Below are positions 45,480-54,859 of a stretch of DNA of 58,515 nt, one piece after another. Numbering within the stretch: the stretch's first letter is position 1; each line of letters opens with the position of its first letter. The position numbers were made by a program, and so were the translations under genes. The notes below the pieces were generated by a model. It was not told the DNA's origin. It was given only the letters and a program-made list of their open reading frames with translations, and searched no databases. Location of the stretch: the NCBI GenBank assembly GCA_019090795.1, contig JAHRVG010000049.1, positions 1-58,515 of the forward strand. The letters are read 5' to 3'. This DNA comes from Paracoccaceae bacterium. GTDB lineage: Bacteria > Pseudomonadota > Alphaproteobacteria > Rhodobacterales > Rhodobacteraceae.

Positions 45480-45507
45480 GGGAGGCTTTGTACCAGCAAG
45501 GCCTCCC
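45480..45507 (-). terminator. GC-rich hairpin at 3' end of EVE/gpsA/tsaD operon
   Basis: GGGAGGC pairs with GCCTCCC, and the stem extends four more pairs (one G-U) to a 6-base loop. It lies just beyond the EVE gene stop. On the minus strand no U-run follows, on the plus strand TTTT follows closely. Probable terminator or 3'-end stabiliser; direction uncertain. Confidence 0.45.
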
Positions 45508-45518
45508 TGCCTTTTGAC

Positions 45519-45932
45519 TCATAAACCGCCCATTTCGCAAACCAAGCGCCATTCAGCATTGGTAACTGGCTGCACGGACAAACGCGAATTGCGCACCAGT
45601 ACCATGTCCGCCAACCTCGGCTCTGCTTTGATCTCCGCAAGGGGTACCGGTTCAGGAAGGCTTTCTACCGCCTTGATATCCACACACTCCCAACGCGAAT
45701 CATCGGTAGTGCTGTCGGGATGACAAAGGGCGCACACCTCAACGATTCCGACCACTGACTTCTCTTTCAGCGAATGATAAAAAAACCCGCGGTCCCCGAT
45801 TTGCATTTGTCGCATAAAATTGCGCGCCTGATAATTACGCACCCCGTCCCATTCTTCGCCAACGTCGCCCTTGGCAACCTGCTGGTCCCAACCCCATGTG
45901 TTTGGTTCAGACTTAAACAGCCAATACGCCAT
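45519..45932 (-). CDS. EVE domain protein
   Basis: A 137-residue single-domain EVE protein (PUA-like fold). These bind modified bases in DNA or [20 protein letters not shown], the WDGVRNYQARNFMR region, FYHSLKEKSVVGIVEV and the C-terminal LVRNSRLSVQPVT fit the thymocyte nuclear protein 1/YhcB-like group. AAGGAG inside the gpsA end provides its ribosome-binding site; only 2 bp separate the genes. Target modification is unknown. Third and last gene of the tsaD-gpsA-EVE operon. Confidence 0.92.
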   Translation of the reverse strand: MAYWLFKSEPNTWGWDQQVAKGDVGEEWDGVRNYQARNFMRQMQIGDRGFFYHSLKEKSVVGIVEVCALCHPDSTTDDSRWECVDIKAVESLPEPVPLAEIKAEPRLADMVLVRNSRLSVQPVTNAEWRLVCEMGGL

Positions 45933-45934
45933 CG

Positions 45935-46906
45935 CTAACTCTCCTTTTTCAAAGGTCGCGCCATCAAGGTTTTCAGGGCTTGCGGCACCGTCAGTTTCTT
46001 TTCCAAAACATCCGCCACCACCCGGGCGATTGGCATCTCGATACCATGGTTTTTCGCCAACTCCACTACAGCACGTGCCGTGGCGATCCCCTCAACCGTC
46101 GTGCCGGTACCAAAATCACCGGATCGCGCCAAAACCGCGCCAAACGCAAAATTTCGAGATTGAGGCGAGGTGCAGGTGAGCGCCAAATCGCCAAAACCCG
46201 ACAAGCCGGCCAGCGTTTCAGCCTTGGCCCCCAAGGCTTGTGCCAACCGCGACATTTCCGCAAAACCGCGTGTCAAAAGGGCGGCCCGTGCGCTCTCTCC
46301 CAAATCCGCCCCCACCACAATTCCGCAAGCAATCGCATAAACGTTTTTCAGCGCGCCACCCAGTTGAACGCCCGCAATGTCGTTCGTCAAATACAGCCGC
46401 AAACTGGCAGACGACAGCTCGGCCTGCAACCGTTGCCCCATGTCACTATCAGCACAGGCAATTGACAAGGCCGTCGGCTTACCTTGGGCAATCTCTCCGG
46501 CAAATCCGGGGCCAGAGATTACCGCCATTGGTGCGGTTATCTGCTGGTCTTGGGCAATTTGCGTTTGCAACATGCCAGTGCCTGTTTCCAAGCCTTTGGC
46601 ACAAAACACAATCGGACAGGTGTAGAGGGCAAGGTCATGCTCTTGTAAAAATCCGCGTAACTGTTGGGCTGGAACAACCACGAGCAGCGCAGTTAAATCC
46701 TTTAATTCATCGAAGTTTGCCGTCATCATCAAGGTTGCTGGAAACATAACTTCCGGCAAATACCGATCATTGCGCCCTGTCTCTTGCATCCGCGAAACTT
46801 GCGCCCCATCTCGTCCCCAAAGAACCACTTCATGACCCGCGCGTGCTATTGCGCATCCCAATCCGGTGCCAAATGCCCCTGCACCAATAACGCCTATCCT
46901 GCTCAT
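45935..46906 (-). CDS. gpsA: NAD(P)H-dependent glycerol-3-phosphate dehydrogenase
   Basis: A 323-residue enzyme making sn-glycerol-3-phosphate from dihydroxyacetone phosphate for phospholipid synthesis. The nucleotide loop [18 protein letters not shown] opens the protein; [11 protein letters not shown], the catalytic-lysine region [16 protein letters not shown] and [20 protein letters not shown] follow in order. ATGA overlap with tsaD. Normal length. Confidence 0.95.
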   Translation of the reverse strand: MSRIGVIGAGAFGTGLGCAIARAGHEVVLWGRDGAQVSRMQETGRNDRYLPEVMFPATLMMTANFDELKDLTALLVVVPAQQLRGFLQEHDLALYTCPIVFCAKGLETGTGMLQTQIAQDQQITAPMAVISGPGFAGEIAQGKPTALSIACADSDMGQRLQAELSSASLRLYLTNDIAGVQLGGALKNVYAIACGIVVGADLGESARAALLTRGFAEMSRLAQALGAKAETLAGLSGFGDLALTCTSPQSRNFAFGAVLARSGDFGTGTTVEGIATARAVVELAKNHGIEMPIARVVADVLEKKLTVPQALKTLMARPLKKES

Positions 46907-48000
46907 GCTTTCGCACCTTTTTTACCGGATCCTAACATCGGTGCGGCCTCTCGATCCAATGGCCAGCGAGGCCGTGCGGCGAGGGTAAGATCGTCGCGAA
47001 ATCCCTTGCTGAACCGCTCTAAGCCCGCCCAGGCAATCATCGCCGCATTATCCGTACAGAATTTTAAAGGTGGTGCCAAAAATTCAAATCCAGTACTGTC
47101 TGCAACCTGTTGTAAAGACGCTCTAATCACTGAATTCGCCGCCACGCCCCCTGCAACCGCTAAAACCGGTTTTTGCGCTTTCGCCACATCTTGAAACACC
47201 AGACAGGCCCGGCGCGTTTTCTCGCCCAGCGTATCAGCCACTGCCATTTGAAAGCTGGCACATAAATCCGCGCGATCTTGGCGGGTTAGCCCACCTTTGT
47301 CGTCCACCAGTAAATCTCGCGCACGGCGCAATGCAGTTTTCAGTCCAGAAAAGGACATGTCTTGCCCCGGCCGATCCAACAAAGGCCGCGGTAATTTAAA
47401 CCTTGCATTGTCACCCCTTAACGCCTCCTTCTCAACCAAAGGGCCGCCCGGATACCCAAGACCCAACAACTTGGCCGTCTTGTCAAAAGCCTCTCCCGGC
47501 GCGTCGTCAATGGTGCCGCCAAGGCGCTTGAAATGGTCCTCTGAATAGACTGCAAGAAATTGGCAATGCCCCCCTGATACCAACAACATCAGATAGGGGT
47601 AGGCTACTTGGTCGGTCATCCGTGGGGTCAGGGCGTGACCCGCCAAATGGTTTACCCCAAGCAGCGGTTTGCCCGACCCAACCGAGAGACCCTTGCCACA
47701 CATGACACCACTCAGAACCCCGCCAATCAACCCTGGCCCTGCCGTTACAGCAATGGCGTCCACCTCACCCAGTGCCAAACCGGCTTGCTCCAAAGCGCGT
47801 TCGACGCAGATATCCAGCCGCTCCGCATGGGCGCGCGCAGCAATTTCCGGCACCACTCCACCAAAATCCGCGTGCAACTCATCCTGCCCCCAAACCACCG
47901 ATGACATTACTTGCGGCCCCTCAGCCGTGCGCCGCACCACAGCCGCAGCCGTGTCATCGCAGCTGCTTTCCAGCCCTAAAACGGTAAGTGTCTCTGTCAT
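46903..48000 (-). CDS. tsaD: tRNA N6-adenosine threonylcarbamoyltransferase TsaD
   Basis: A 365-residue ASKHA-fold metalloenzyme that transfers threonylcarbamoyl to A37 of tRNA. Seen are [15 protein letters not shown], the metal motif [14 protein letters not shown] (two His), [30 protein letters not shown] and [12 protein letters not shown]. It needs TsaE (36742-37236), TsaB and TsaC. First gene of the tsaD-gpsA-EVE operon, divergent from hemD with 80 bp between. Length is normal. Confidence 0.96.
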   Translation of the reverse strand: MTETLTVLGLESSCDDTAAAVVRRTAEGPQVMSSVVWGQDELHADFGGVVPEIAARAHAERLDICVERALEQAGLALGEVDAIAVTAGPGLIGGVLSGVMCGKGLSVGSGKPLLGVNHLAGHALTPRMTDQVAYPYLMLLVSGGHCQFLAVYSEDHFKRLGGTIDDAPGEAFDKTAKLLGLGYPGGPLVEKEALRGDNARFKLPRPLLDRPGQDMSFSGLKTALRRARDLLVDDKGGLTRQDRADLCASFQMAVADTLGEKTRRACLVFQDVAKAQKPVLAVAGGVAANSVIRASLQQVADSTGFEFLAPPLKFCTDNAAMIAWAGLERFSKGFRDDLTLAARPRWPLDREAAPMLGSGKKGAKA

Positions 48001-48080
48001 TGCAAAATCCGGTTCATCGTGATCTTTTGTATCGCGCAGCTAGCAGCAGTGCAAACCCCAAGCAATGGCCCCGCCCCGAT

Positions 48081-48785
48081 ATGACCCACCGTGCCCTTTT
48101 GATGATTCGCCCTGAAAAACCGGCTCGCGACTTTGTTCAGGCGCTGGAAGCCGCCTTTGGAAAGCCTCTGAACGCTTTTTACAGCCCCTTGATCCGCATA
48201 GATCCCCTACCCAGCGATTTCTCGCTCAAAGGTATTACCCTATTATTATTCACCTCCGTGAACGGGGTCGAACATTATGCGCGCAAATACTCCAATCGGG
48301 ATATTCCTGCTTTTTGCGTCGGAAAGACCACGCAAAAAGCAGCTATCGCGATAGGCTTGCAAGCAAAACATGCCAATGGCACAGCGAAAACCTTGTTGGA
48401 TGCAACTCTGAAAGCCTGCGACCCCAAAACTGCAAATGTATTGTATGTCAGTGGGGCGGAAGTGTCTTTTGATCTTGTATCAGCCTTGCATTCCGCTGGA
48501 ATCCGCGCATCGCAGGCGGCTCTTTATCGTCAGACTGCATTGCCACTCTGCGCCAAGGCCTTCGCATTGCTGTCTGAAAACCCGGTGATTGTGCCCGTGT
48601 TTTCGGCAAACAGCGCCAAAATGCTGTTGAATACCCTAAAAGAAACCCGCCCAACCGATTTAGAAGTTTTATGCATCAGCCCAAATGTCGCGAAGCTTTT
48701 TGCAGGAACCATTATCTCTAAAATCCACACTGCATTTGAGCCAAGTCGCGAAGGAATGATTAACGCCCTGGGTGAATTGATGTAA
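48081..48785 (+). CDS. hemD: Uroporphyrinogen-III synthase
   Basis: A 234-residue HemD-type protein that closes the tetrapyrrole ring. Family conservation is low, as usual; visible features are MIRPEKPARDFVQALEA, ITLLLFTSVNGVEHYAR, AFCVGKTTQKAAIAIG and VPVFSANSAKMLLNTL. Start: ATG at 48081; an ATG at 48102 is an alternative. Downstream Mic60 and HemY genes fix its identity, since this trio is conserved. The usual partner hemC is absent from the 80 bp upstream. Confidence 0.86.
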   Translation: MTHRALLMIRPEKPARDFVQALEAAFGKPLNAFYSPLIRIDPLPSDFSLKGITLLLFTSVNGVEHYARKYSNRDIPAFCVGKTTQKAAIAIGLQAKHANGTAKTLLDATLKACDPKTANVLYVSGAEVSFDLVSALHSAGIRASQAALYRQTALPLCAKAFALLSENPVIVPVFSANSAKMLLNTLKETRPTDLEVLCISPNVAKLFAGTIISKIHTAFEPSREGMINALGELM

Positions 48786-48899
48786 TTTCTCACATGCTTC
48801 CTTATAGGCTTGAGGCTGCTTTCGCATAGGCGTACTTTCATCCTAGGGATTCCATCCTATATCTAAAACGACGCATTTCAGACAGGATAACCAAGCCCC

Positions 48900-50105
48900 G
48901 TGCCAGATAGAAAAGATACCGACCCAGAAAATGCCGACGTTGTGGAAAAGCCTGAGGAGCAGTCTGAAGCCGAGCAGCCTCTTGAGGACGAAGAGCACAC
49001 AACATCACTGCCCGCACAGGTACTGAAAGTCCTGTTTCTAGTTGCTCTGGGTTGCGGAATCGGGCTGTGGGGTGCGCCCAAACTGGCCCCCTTGCTGCCG
49101 ACAGGAATGGCCCCTGTCGCTGAATTCCTGATGCCCGGTCAATCTGTGGCCAAGGCAGAAGTCATCGCCCTGCGCGCCGAGGTCAAAGCCAAGATTGCCG
49201 AGCTGGAAGCCCGCCCAACCAGCAACATCACGCAAGAAGACATAGATCAGGCGATTGCTGCCTATGACGCCAATAACGCCAAGGTTCTGGGTGCGTTGAA
49301 AGACCAAATCAGCGCAACAGATGGTCAGGACATAGAATCCCGGCTGGCAACTGTAGAAACCCGGCTTCAGGGTGCAACGGCTGAATTGGCCGCGATAAGC
49401 GAACGGCTCTCGCTGCAGGTCACGGAAAATGGTGCCGCGTTATCAGAGGAAGCAGTGGGAAAACTATCCGGCTATCAAGCCGTGATTGACGGGTTAAAGG
49501 CCCAATTGGATGGCTTGGCTGCAAAACAGGGCACGCTCAACCAAAGAATCGACGAAGTATCATCTGCTTCTGCACGCCGAGTAGAGGAGGCCAGCACAAA
49601 AGCCGCCTCTTCAGCCGCAACCAAATTGGTCTCCGACATTAATTCAGCGCTGGATTCTGGTGCATCCTTTCAGGCTGCACTTGATGGTTTGGCCAAGATT
49701 GCGCAGATCGAACCGCCGCTAGAACTGTCCGGCATCGCCGCAACCGGTACCGCAAGCTGGGCAAATCTGCGAGGCCAGTTTTCCGAGGTTGCCCACACCG
49801 CCCTGCGTGCGGATACCCAAGCCAATGCCAGTGATGGCGCAGTCGGCAAGTTCGGTGCTTTTTTGCGTACACAAGTCGGCACCCGTTCCTTGCAACGCCG
49901 CGAAGGCAATGATGCAAATGCAATCCTGTCGCGGGTGGAAGACGAATTGATCCGCGGCAACCTGAGCAAAGCGCTAGGGGAGTCCGAGAATTTGGGCGAT
50001 GCCCCAAAGGAAGCCATGAAAGACTGGCTCGCCGCGCTTGATCGTCTGTCTGCTGCACACACCGCAATGGCGCAAATCATAAGCACACTTGGCGTAGCGA
50101 AATAA
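48900..50105 (+). CDS. Mic60/mitofilin-family inner-membrane protein
   Basis: A 401-residue COG4223 protein. An acidic cytoplasmic N-terminus (PEEQSEAEQPLEDEEHTT) is followed by one transmembrane helix (VLKVLFLVALGCGIGLWG, about 46-63), a long coiled-coil (about 80-260) and the conserved mitofilin signature domain near the C-terminus (TRSLQRREGNDANAILSRVE). Alphaproteobacterial Mic60 shapes membrane contact sites and intracytoplasmic membranes. Start is GTG with a distant AGGA. Located between hemD and hemY, as in relatives. Confidence 0.9.
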   Translation: MPDRKDTDPENADVVEKPEEQSEAEQPLEDEEHTTSLPAQVLKVLFLVALGCGIGLWGAPKLAPLLPTGMAPVAEFLMPGQSVAKAEVIALRAEVKAKIAELEARPTSNITQEDIDQAIAAYDANNAKVLGALKDQISATDGQDIESRLATVETRLQGATAELAAISERLSLQVTENGAALSEEAVGKLSGYQAVIDGLKAQLDGLAAKQGTLNQRIDEVSSASARRVEEASTKAASSAATKLVSDINSALDSGASFQAALDGLAKIAQIEPPLELSGIAATGTASWANLRGQFSEVAHTALRADTQANASDGAVGKFGAFLRTQVGTRSLQRREGNDANAILSRVEDELIRGNLSKALGESENLGDAPKEAMKDWLAALDRLSAAHTAMAQIISTLGVAK

Positions 50106-50117
50106 AAGGGGAACAAC

Positions 50118-51557
50118 ATGTTCTGGTCACTTATCCGCATTTTCCTCTTTGTCGGCATCATCACCGCTGCTGCATTTGGCACTACCTACCTGATTGAAAA
50201 CGGTGGCGATGTTCGCCTGTCTTTTGGCGGCAATGAATATGTTTTCCAGCCCCTGATTGCGATTATCGGCATCCTGCTGTTTCTGGTTGCCCTCTGGGTC
50301 ACTTTCAAAGCCCTCGGGCTGTTACTGGCGGTATTCCGGTTTTTCAACGGGGATGAAACCGCTATTTCCCGCTATTTCAGCCGCAACCGCGAGCAGCGCG
50401 GGTTTGAGGCACTGGCCGATGGAATGGTCGCAATCGCCTCTGGCGAGGGGCGCACAGCTGTTGCAAAGGCTGCAAAGGCGGAAAAACTGCTTGAGCGCCC
50501 TGAACTTACCAACCTGATGAACGCTCAAGCTGCCGTGATGAACGGCGACAATGCGCGGGCGCTTGTCTATTACAAGCACCTGCTGGAAAATGATCGCACC
50601 CGTTTTGTGGGCGTACAGGGTATCATGAAGCAAAAGCTGGCAGACGGTGATACCGATACCGCGCTAAAACTAGCCGAAAAAGCCTTTGCGTTGCATCCGC
50701 AACACAAGGCAACAATGGATACCCTGTTTTCCCTGCAAACCGACAAAGAACAATGGGCGAATGCCAAGAAAACCATTGAGGCAAAACTGCACGCACACGC
50801 CCTGCCCCGCGATGTGGCTCGGCGACGTGAGGCTGTTTTGGCGCTGGCAAATGGGCGTCAATTGTTGGATGCTGGCAATGTAACCGATGGCAAAGAGGCT
50901 GCCTTGCAAGCCAACCGCCTATCACCTGACCTGATACCGGCCGCTATATTGGCCGCAGAAATGCAAACCAACGACAACAGCAAACGGGCCGCGACCAAGA
51001 TTATCAAGAAAGCATGGGAAGCCACGCCGCACCCAGATCTTGCCGCCAGCTTTGCTGAAATAGAACCGGATGAAACCCCAGCTAAAAGGGTGAAACGGTT
51101 TAATGCGCTGGTCAAATTGCACCCTGAACATTCTGAATCCAAAATGCTACAGGCAGAACTGATGCTTGCAGCCGAGGATTTCCCCGGTGCCCGGCGCACC
51201 ATTGGTACGCTGGCAGATACCGAACCAACCGCCCGCTCGCTCACAATAATGGCAGCTATTGCCCGTGGCGAAGGGGCCGAGGAAACTGTTGTACGCGGTT
51301 GGCTAGCCAAAGCGCTGAGCGCGTCTCGTGGACCGCAGTGGATTTGTTCCTCTTGCAACAAAATTCATTCGCAATGGGCACCAAAATGCGACAATTGCAG
51401 CGGTTTTGATACGATGGGTTGGCAAACACCACCTGAAAGCGACGATGCGATCTCAAACACAGCGATGTTGCCATTGATGGGTGGGTTACTGGCCGAAGAG
51501 CAAGTAATCGAAAAGACTGAAATCAGTGAGGAAGAAGAGAAGACGGTCGAGAGTTAG
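50118..51557 (+). CDS. HemY-family TPR membrane protein with rubredoxin-like tail
   Basis: A 479-residue protein with two N-terminal membrane helices (about 5-22 and 42-66), HemY_N-type segment FNGDETAISRYFSRNREQRG, then TPR-like helices to about 395. Near the C-terminus is a metal-binding knuckle pair with Cys410, Cys413, Cys424 and Cys427 (C-x2-C-x10-C-x2-C, then a Trp). This matches the tail of LapB (YciM), which controls lipopolysaccharide synthesis. GGGG precedes the ATG. The HemY name is historical; no enzyme activity is implied. Stop overlaps the folC stop. Confidence 0.9.
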   Translation: MFWSLIRIFLFVGIITAAAFGTTYLIENGGDVRLSFGGNEYVFQPLIAIIGILLFLVALWVTFKALGLLLAVFRFFNGDETAISRYFSRNREQRGFEALADGMVAIASGEGRTAVAKAAKAEKLLERPELTNLMNAQAAVMNGDNARALVYYKHLLENDRTRFVGVQGIMKQKLADGDTDTALKLAEKAFALHPQHKATMDTLFSLQTDKEQWANAKKTIEAKLHAHALPRDVARRREAVLALANGRQLLDAGNVTDGKEAALQANRLSPDLIPAAILAAEMQTNDNSKRAATKIIKKAWEATPHPDLAASFAEIEPDETPAKRVKRFNALVKLHPEHSESKMLQAELMLAAEDFPGARRTIGTLADTEPTARSLTIMAAIARGEGAEETVVRGWLAKALSASRGPQWICSSCNKIHSQWAPKCDNCSGFDTMGWQTPPESDDAISNTAMLPLMGGLLAEEQVIEKTEISEEEEKTVES

Positions 51558-52828
51558 CCGTTTTCCTGCAAGATTTTTCCGGCCAGATACAGTGATCCGC
51601 AAATCAGGATACGAGCTTGCGGATGCTGTGCTTTGATGTGCTGAACCGCTGCCAGTACCGAATGCGCCTCAACCGCCTCAATCCCGACATCCCGAGCCGC
51701 CGCAACCGTTTCGCCTGCGGGCAGCGTTGCTGCTTCCCCAGGAATTGAGACGCCATGCAAGCTGGCTGCGCGTCGCGCCAGCGGGGCCAAATAACCGCGC
51801 ACGTCTTTGGTGTTTAACATTCCAACAATCATGTGCAGAGGACGATCCGGCAGTCGCCCCAAAGCCTCTGCCAAGGCTTCACCAGCGGCGACATTATGGC
51901 CACCATCCAGCCAAATTTCGGCCTCAGGCGCGGCGTCGAGCAGCGGTCCAAACTTGAGTTTTTGCAGCCGTGCACGCCATTCTACTTCAACCAGTGCAGC
52001 AGCACAGGCGGCCTCGTCTTTGCCCAACAATCGCAGCGCGGCAATGGCAATGCCGGCATTCATCACCTGATGCGCCCCGATCAAGGCAGGCATCGGCAAA
52101 TCCAGCAATCCGTTTTCATCCTGATAGATCAACCGCCCATTTTCTTCCCATACATGCCAGTGCTGGCCATAGGTTTTCAACGTCGCCCCAACTTCTGCGG
52201 CTTTGGCCTCAATCACCTCAAGCGCCGCGTCAGACTGAGGCCCGACAACGCCAAAACAATTACGTTTTAAAATGCCCGCTTTTTCGCCCGCAATTTCTTC
52301 GATTGTTTCGCCAAGAAATTGCTGATGGTCGATAGAAACCGGCGTGATAATCGAAATTTTCGGATGATCAATCACGTTGGTAGCATCCAAACGCCCGCCT
52401 AAACCGACCTCCAAAATAGTATACTCTGCCGGTATACGTGCGAACATCATCAACGCCGCGCAAGTAGTTATTTCGAAATAGGTAATCGAGGTTTTACCAT
52501 TTGCAAGCTCACACTCTTCCAGCGCTGCTGATAACACCTCCTCAGAGATCAGCTCCCCCGCCAACCGGATACGTTCATGGAACCGCGCCAGGTGCGGCGA
52601 AGTATAGGCATGAGTACGCTCGCCCGAAGCCTCTAGCCCGGCGCGGATCATAGCAGAAACAGAGCCTTTGCCATTGGTGCCCGCCACATGAATGACCGGC
52701 GGCAAGGAACGTTCAGGATTTCCCAAAGCATCCAGAAGCCGTGTCATCCGATCCAGCGTCAGATCAATGATCTTGGGGTGCAGTGTCATTAACCGATCAA
52801 GAATGGTATCACTCGACGGGCTTGTCAC
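51554..52828 (-). CDS. folC: Bifunctional folylpolyglutamate/dihydrofolate synthase
   Basis: A 424-residue Mur-ligase-family enzyme that joins glutamate to dihydropteroate and folates. P-loop VIHVAGTNGKGSVSAMI is at about 44-60; TSPHLARFHERIRLAGELIS, TYFEITTCAALMMFA, LEVGLGGRLDATNVIDHP and the C-terminal WLDGGHNVAAGEAL are in order. The start is GTG in a GTGA overlap with accD. Adjoining accD is the usual arrangement. Confidence 0.95.
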   Translation of the reverse strand: MTSPSSDTILDRLMTLHPKIIDLTLDRMTRLLDALGNPERSLPPVIHVAGTNGKGSVSAMIRAGLEASGERTHAYTSPHLARFHERIRLAGELISEEVLSAALEECELANGKTSITYFEITTCAALMMFARIPAEYTILEVGLGGRLDATNVIDHPKISIITPVSIDHQQFLGETIEEIAGEKAGILKRNCFGVVGPQSDAALEVIEAKAAEVGATLKTYGQHWHVWEENGRLIYQDENGLLDLPMPALIGAHQVMNAGIAIAALRLLGKDEAACAAALVEVEWRARLQKLKFGPLLDAAPEAEIWLDGGHNVAAGEALAEALGRLPDRPLHMIVGMLNTKDVRGYLAPLARRAASLHGVSIPGEAATLPAGETVAAARDVGIEAVEAHSVLAAVQHIKAQHPQARILICGSLYLAGKILQENG

Positions 52829-53748
52829 TTGCTGCCGCCCTTGCTTGCCACATTTTGTTGTGTTGGCTCAGGGGCAGGTAAATCACCTTTGATTGCGGGC
52901 GTTTGCTTCATCAGCATCCGAGTAATGGTTATCAGTTCCTCGCGCATATCTTTGCGATGAGTCACTCGATCCAGCATTCCGTGCTCTAACAAATATTCCG
53001 CCCGCTGAAAGCCCTCAGGCAGTTTCTCTCGAATGGTTTGTTCGATCACCCGAGGCCCGGCAAAACAAATCAACGCTTTAGGTTCTGCTATATGAACATC
53101 CCCCAGCATTGCATAGCTCGCTGTTACCCCGCCCGTTGTCGGATGGGTCAACACAACAATGAACGGCAGTTTGGCCTCTTTGAGCATTTGCAAAGCAACG
53201 GTTGTACGAGGCATTTGCATCAACGACAGGATGCCTTCTTGCATACGCGCCCCACCAGCGGCAGAGAATAGAACCAGCGGGCATTTCTTTTTAATGGCAA
53301 GTTTGCAGGCCGCAATGATAGCGTTGCCCACATACATCCCCATCGACCCGCCCATAAACGAGAAATCCTGACCCGCCAGAACGACAGGAGCACGGCCCAT
53401 ATCGCCTGTGGCAACCAGCATCGCCTCTTTTTCATGGGTGTTTTTTATAGCGGCCTTCATCCGATCGGGATATTTTTTCTGATCCTTGAAATGCAGGGGG
53501 TCAGCCAGAGGTTCGGGTACATCTACCTCAGTAAACAACCCACCATCGAACAGGTTCGCAAACCGCTCTCTGGGCGAAATACGCAGGTGGTGTTTACAGT
53601 TCTGGCAAACATTCAACCCATCTGTCAGCTCACGATGAAACAGCATCGTGTCGCATTCCGGGCATTTCGTCCACAGGTTGTCCGGCACTTCGCGGCGCGA
53701 AAACAACGAGTTGATCTTGGGCCGAACGTAATTGGAAATCCAGTTCAT
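52825..53748 (-). CDS. accD: Acetyl-CoA carboxylase carboxyltransferase subunit beta
   Basis: A 307-residue carboxyltransferase subunit that with AccA makes malonyl-CoA. The zinc ribbon is WTKCPECDTMLFHREL and VCQNCKHHLRIS (four cysteines). The crotonase-like core has GGSMGMYVGNAIIAACKLAI, FSAAGGARMQEGILSLMQM, TGGVTASYAMLGDVHIAEP and IGFAGPRVIE-type sequence here as ICFAGPRVIEQTIREKLP. A proline-rich acidic tail ends the protein. Co-transcribed with folC. Confidence 0.96.
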   Translation of the reverse strand: MNWISNYVRPKINSLFSRREVPDNLWTKCPECDTMLFHRELTDGLNVCQNCKHHLRISPRERFANLFDGGLFTEVDVPEPLADPLHFKDQKKYPDRMKAAIKNTHEKEAMLVATGDMGRAPVVLAGQDFSFMGGSMGMYVGNAIIAACKLAIKKKCPLVLFSAAGGARMQEGILSLMQMPRTTVALQMLKEAKLPFIVVLTHPTTGGVTASYAMLGDVHIAEPKALICFAGPRVIEQTIREKLPEGFQRAEYLLEHGMLDRVTHRKDMREELITITRMLMKQTPAIKGDLPAPEPTQQNVASKGGSK

Positions 53749-53810
53749 TTGAGCCTTGTCCTGACTATCTAGCTAAGGCGTTACATAAGGTTTGCCCACA
53801 TAAAATGCAA

Positions 53811-54728
53811 TCATGCGACGCGTTTGATGCGAATAGCGAACAGATAAATCAGATAGGTGGTCAGCATCAACCCGATATCCCAAATCATCAGGATTCGGAT
53901 CGCATCATTATCATTCGCCCCAAACGGTGTTGTGTAAAGGCTCAGGCCCGACATTTTGCCCTGCATCGAGGTCACAAACATCGCAGAAAAGTTATTGGTA
54001 AAGTGCAGCCCAAAAGCCGCGCCAAGATTTCCGGTTCTAGCTGTCAGATCTGCGGCAAACACACCAAACAGCGTGGTACTGCCCACAATCAGCCAAGCGT
54101 TGGAGCCGTATGTTTCTGCATCCCAGTGCAGTGACCCGAATATCACCGAGGGCACAAGAATCCAGACAAGCGGGGATTTGAACCGGGCCGCAAGCTCTTG
54201 CTGAAAATATCCGCGAAAAATCATTTCCTCTGCAGCAATCTGGATAAACAGAAGGGGAATAGCCAAAGGCAACCATCGTATCCATAGGGAAAAAGGCAAA
54301 TTTGGCTGTAAATCAAAATACACATGGGCAAAGACTGTACTAACGGCAATCAATGTTCCCAAAACCAGAATAACCACAAACATATTGCGCACTATCGGGC
54401 CGGTACCGATCAAGGACATCGGCGATCGCTCCCGCGTTACTCTGGCCATCAAGGTCACGGCGCCAAACATGCCGATGAAAGTGGCCAGCGCCAGAGTCAA
54501 CGCAAGAGGTGTATCAGCCGCTCCCAGCATGCGGGAAACCTGGGATAACCCAATTGCAAAACCGTCATCTCCGCCGATCACCGCTGCGAATAAGAACAGT
54601 AACAAATACATGAACTCTAGGTAAAAAATTACGATCAGGCACAAGCCAAGGATCACAAACCAGCCGCTGCGCTGGCTTTTGGCTGGCTCTACAAAGGCCT
54701 CAAATCTGCTGTTCATCTGCGGAAACAT
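53811..54728 (-). CDS. CPBP-family intramembrane metalloprotease
   Basis: A 305-residue membrane protein with about eight helices. The glutamate pair and Arg of the family appear as IAAEEMIFRGYFQQELAA, and the later His motifs as FGSLHWDA and AFGLHFTNNFSAM. CPBP proteins include CAAX prenyl proteases and bacteriocin-immunity proteins; which role applies is unknown. Start: ATG at 54728, with AAGG about ten bases upstream; TTG at 54746 has a better spaced GAGAAG and remains possible. Divergent from a lipoprotein gene. Confidence 0.85.
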   Translation of the reverse strand: MFPQMNSRFEAFVEPAKSQRSGWFVILGLCLIVIFYLEFMYLLLFLFAAVIGGDDGFAIGLSQVSRMLGAADTPLALTLALATFIGMFGAVTLMARVTRERSPMSLIGTGPIVRNMFVVILVLGTLIAVSTVFAHVYFDLQPNLPFSLWIRWLPLAIPLLFIQIAAEEMIFRGYFQQELAARFKSPLVWILVPSVIFGSLHWDAETYGSNAWLIVGSTTLFGVFAADLTARTGNLGAAFGLHFTNNFSAMFVTSMQGKMSGLSLYTTPFGANDNDAIRILMIWDIGLMLTTYLIYLFAIRIKRVA

Positions 54729-54859
54729 GCCTGATAGCCCTTGCAAATAACTTCTCGTTGCGTCCTAACCGCACCTAAGGCACTGGCTTATTGCGCTAGG
54801 TATGTGACGACAATACCAAAGCATGAGCAAGCGAAAGATGCCGCGATCAGGGGAAAATA

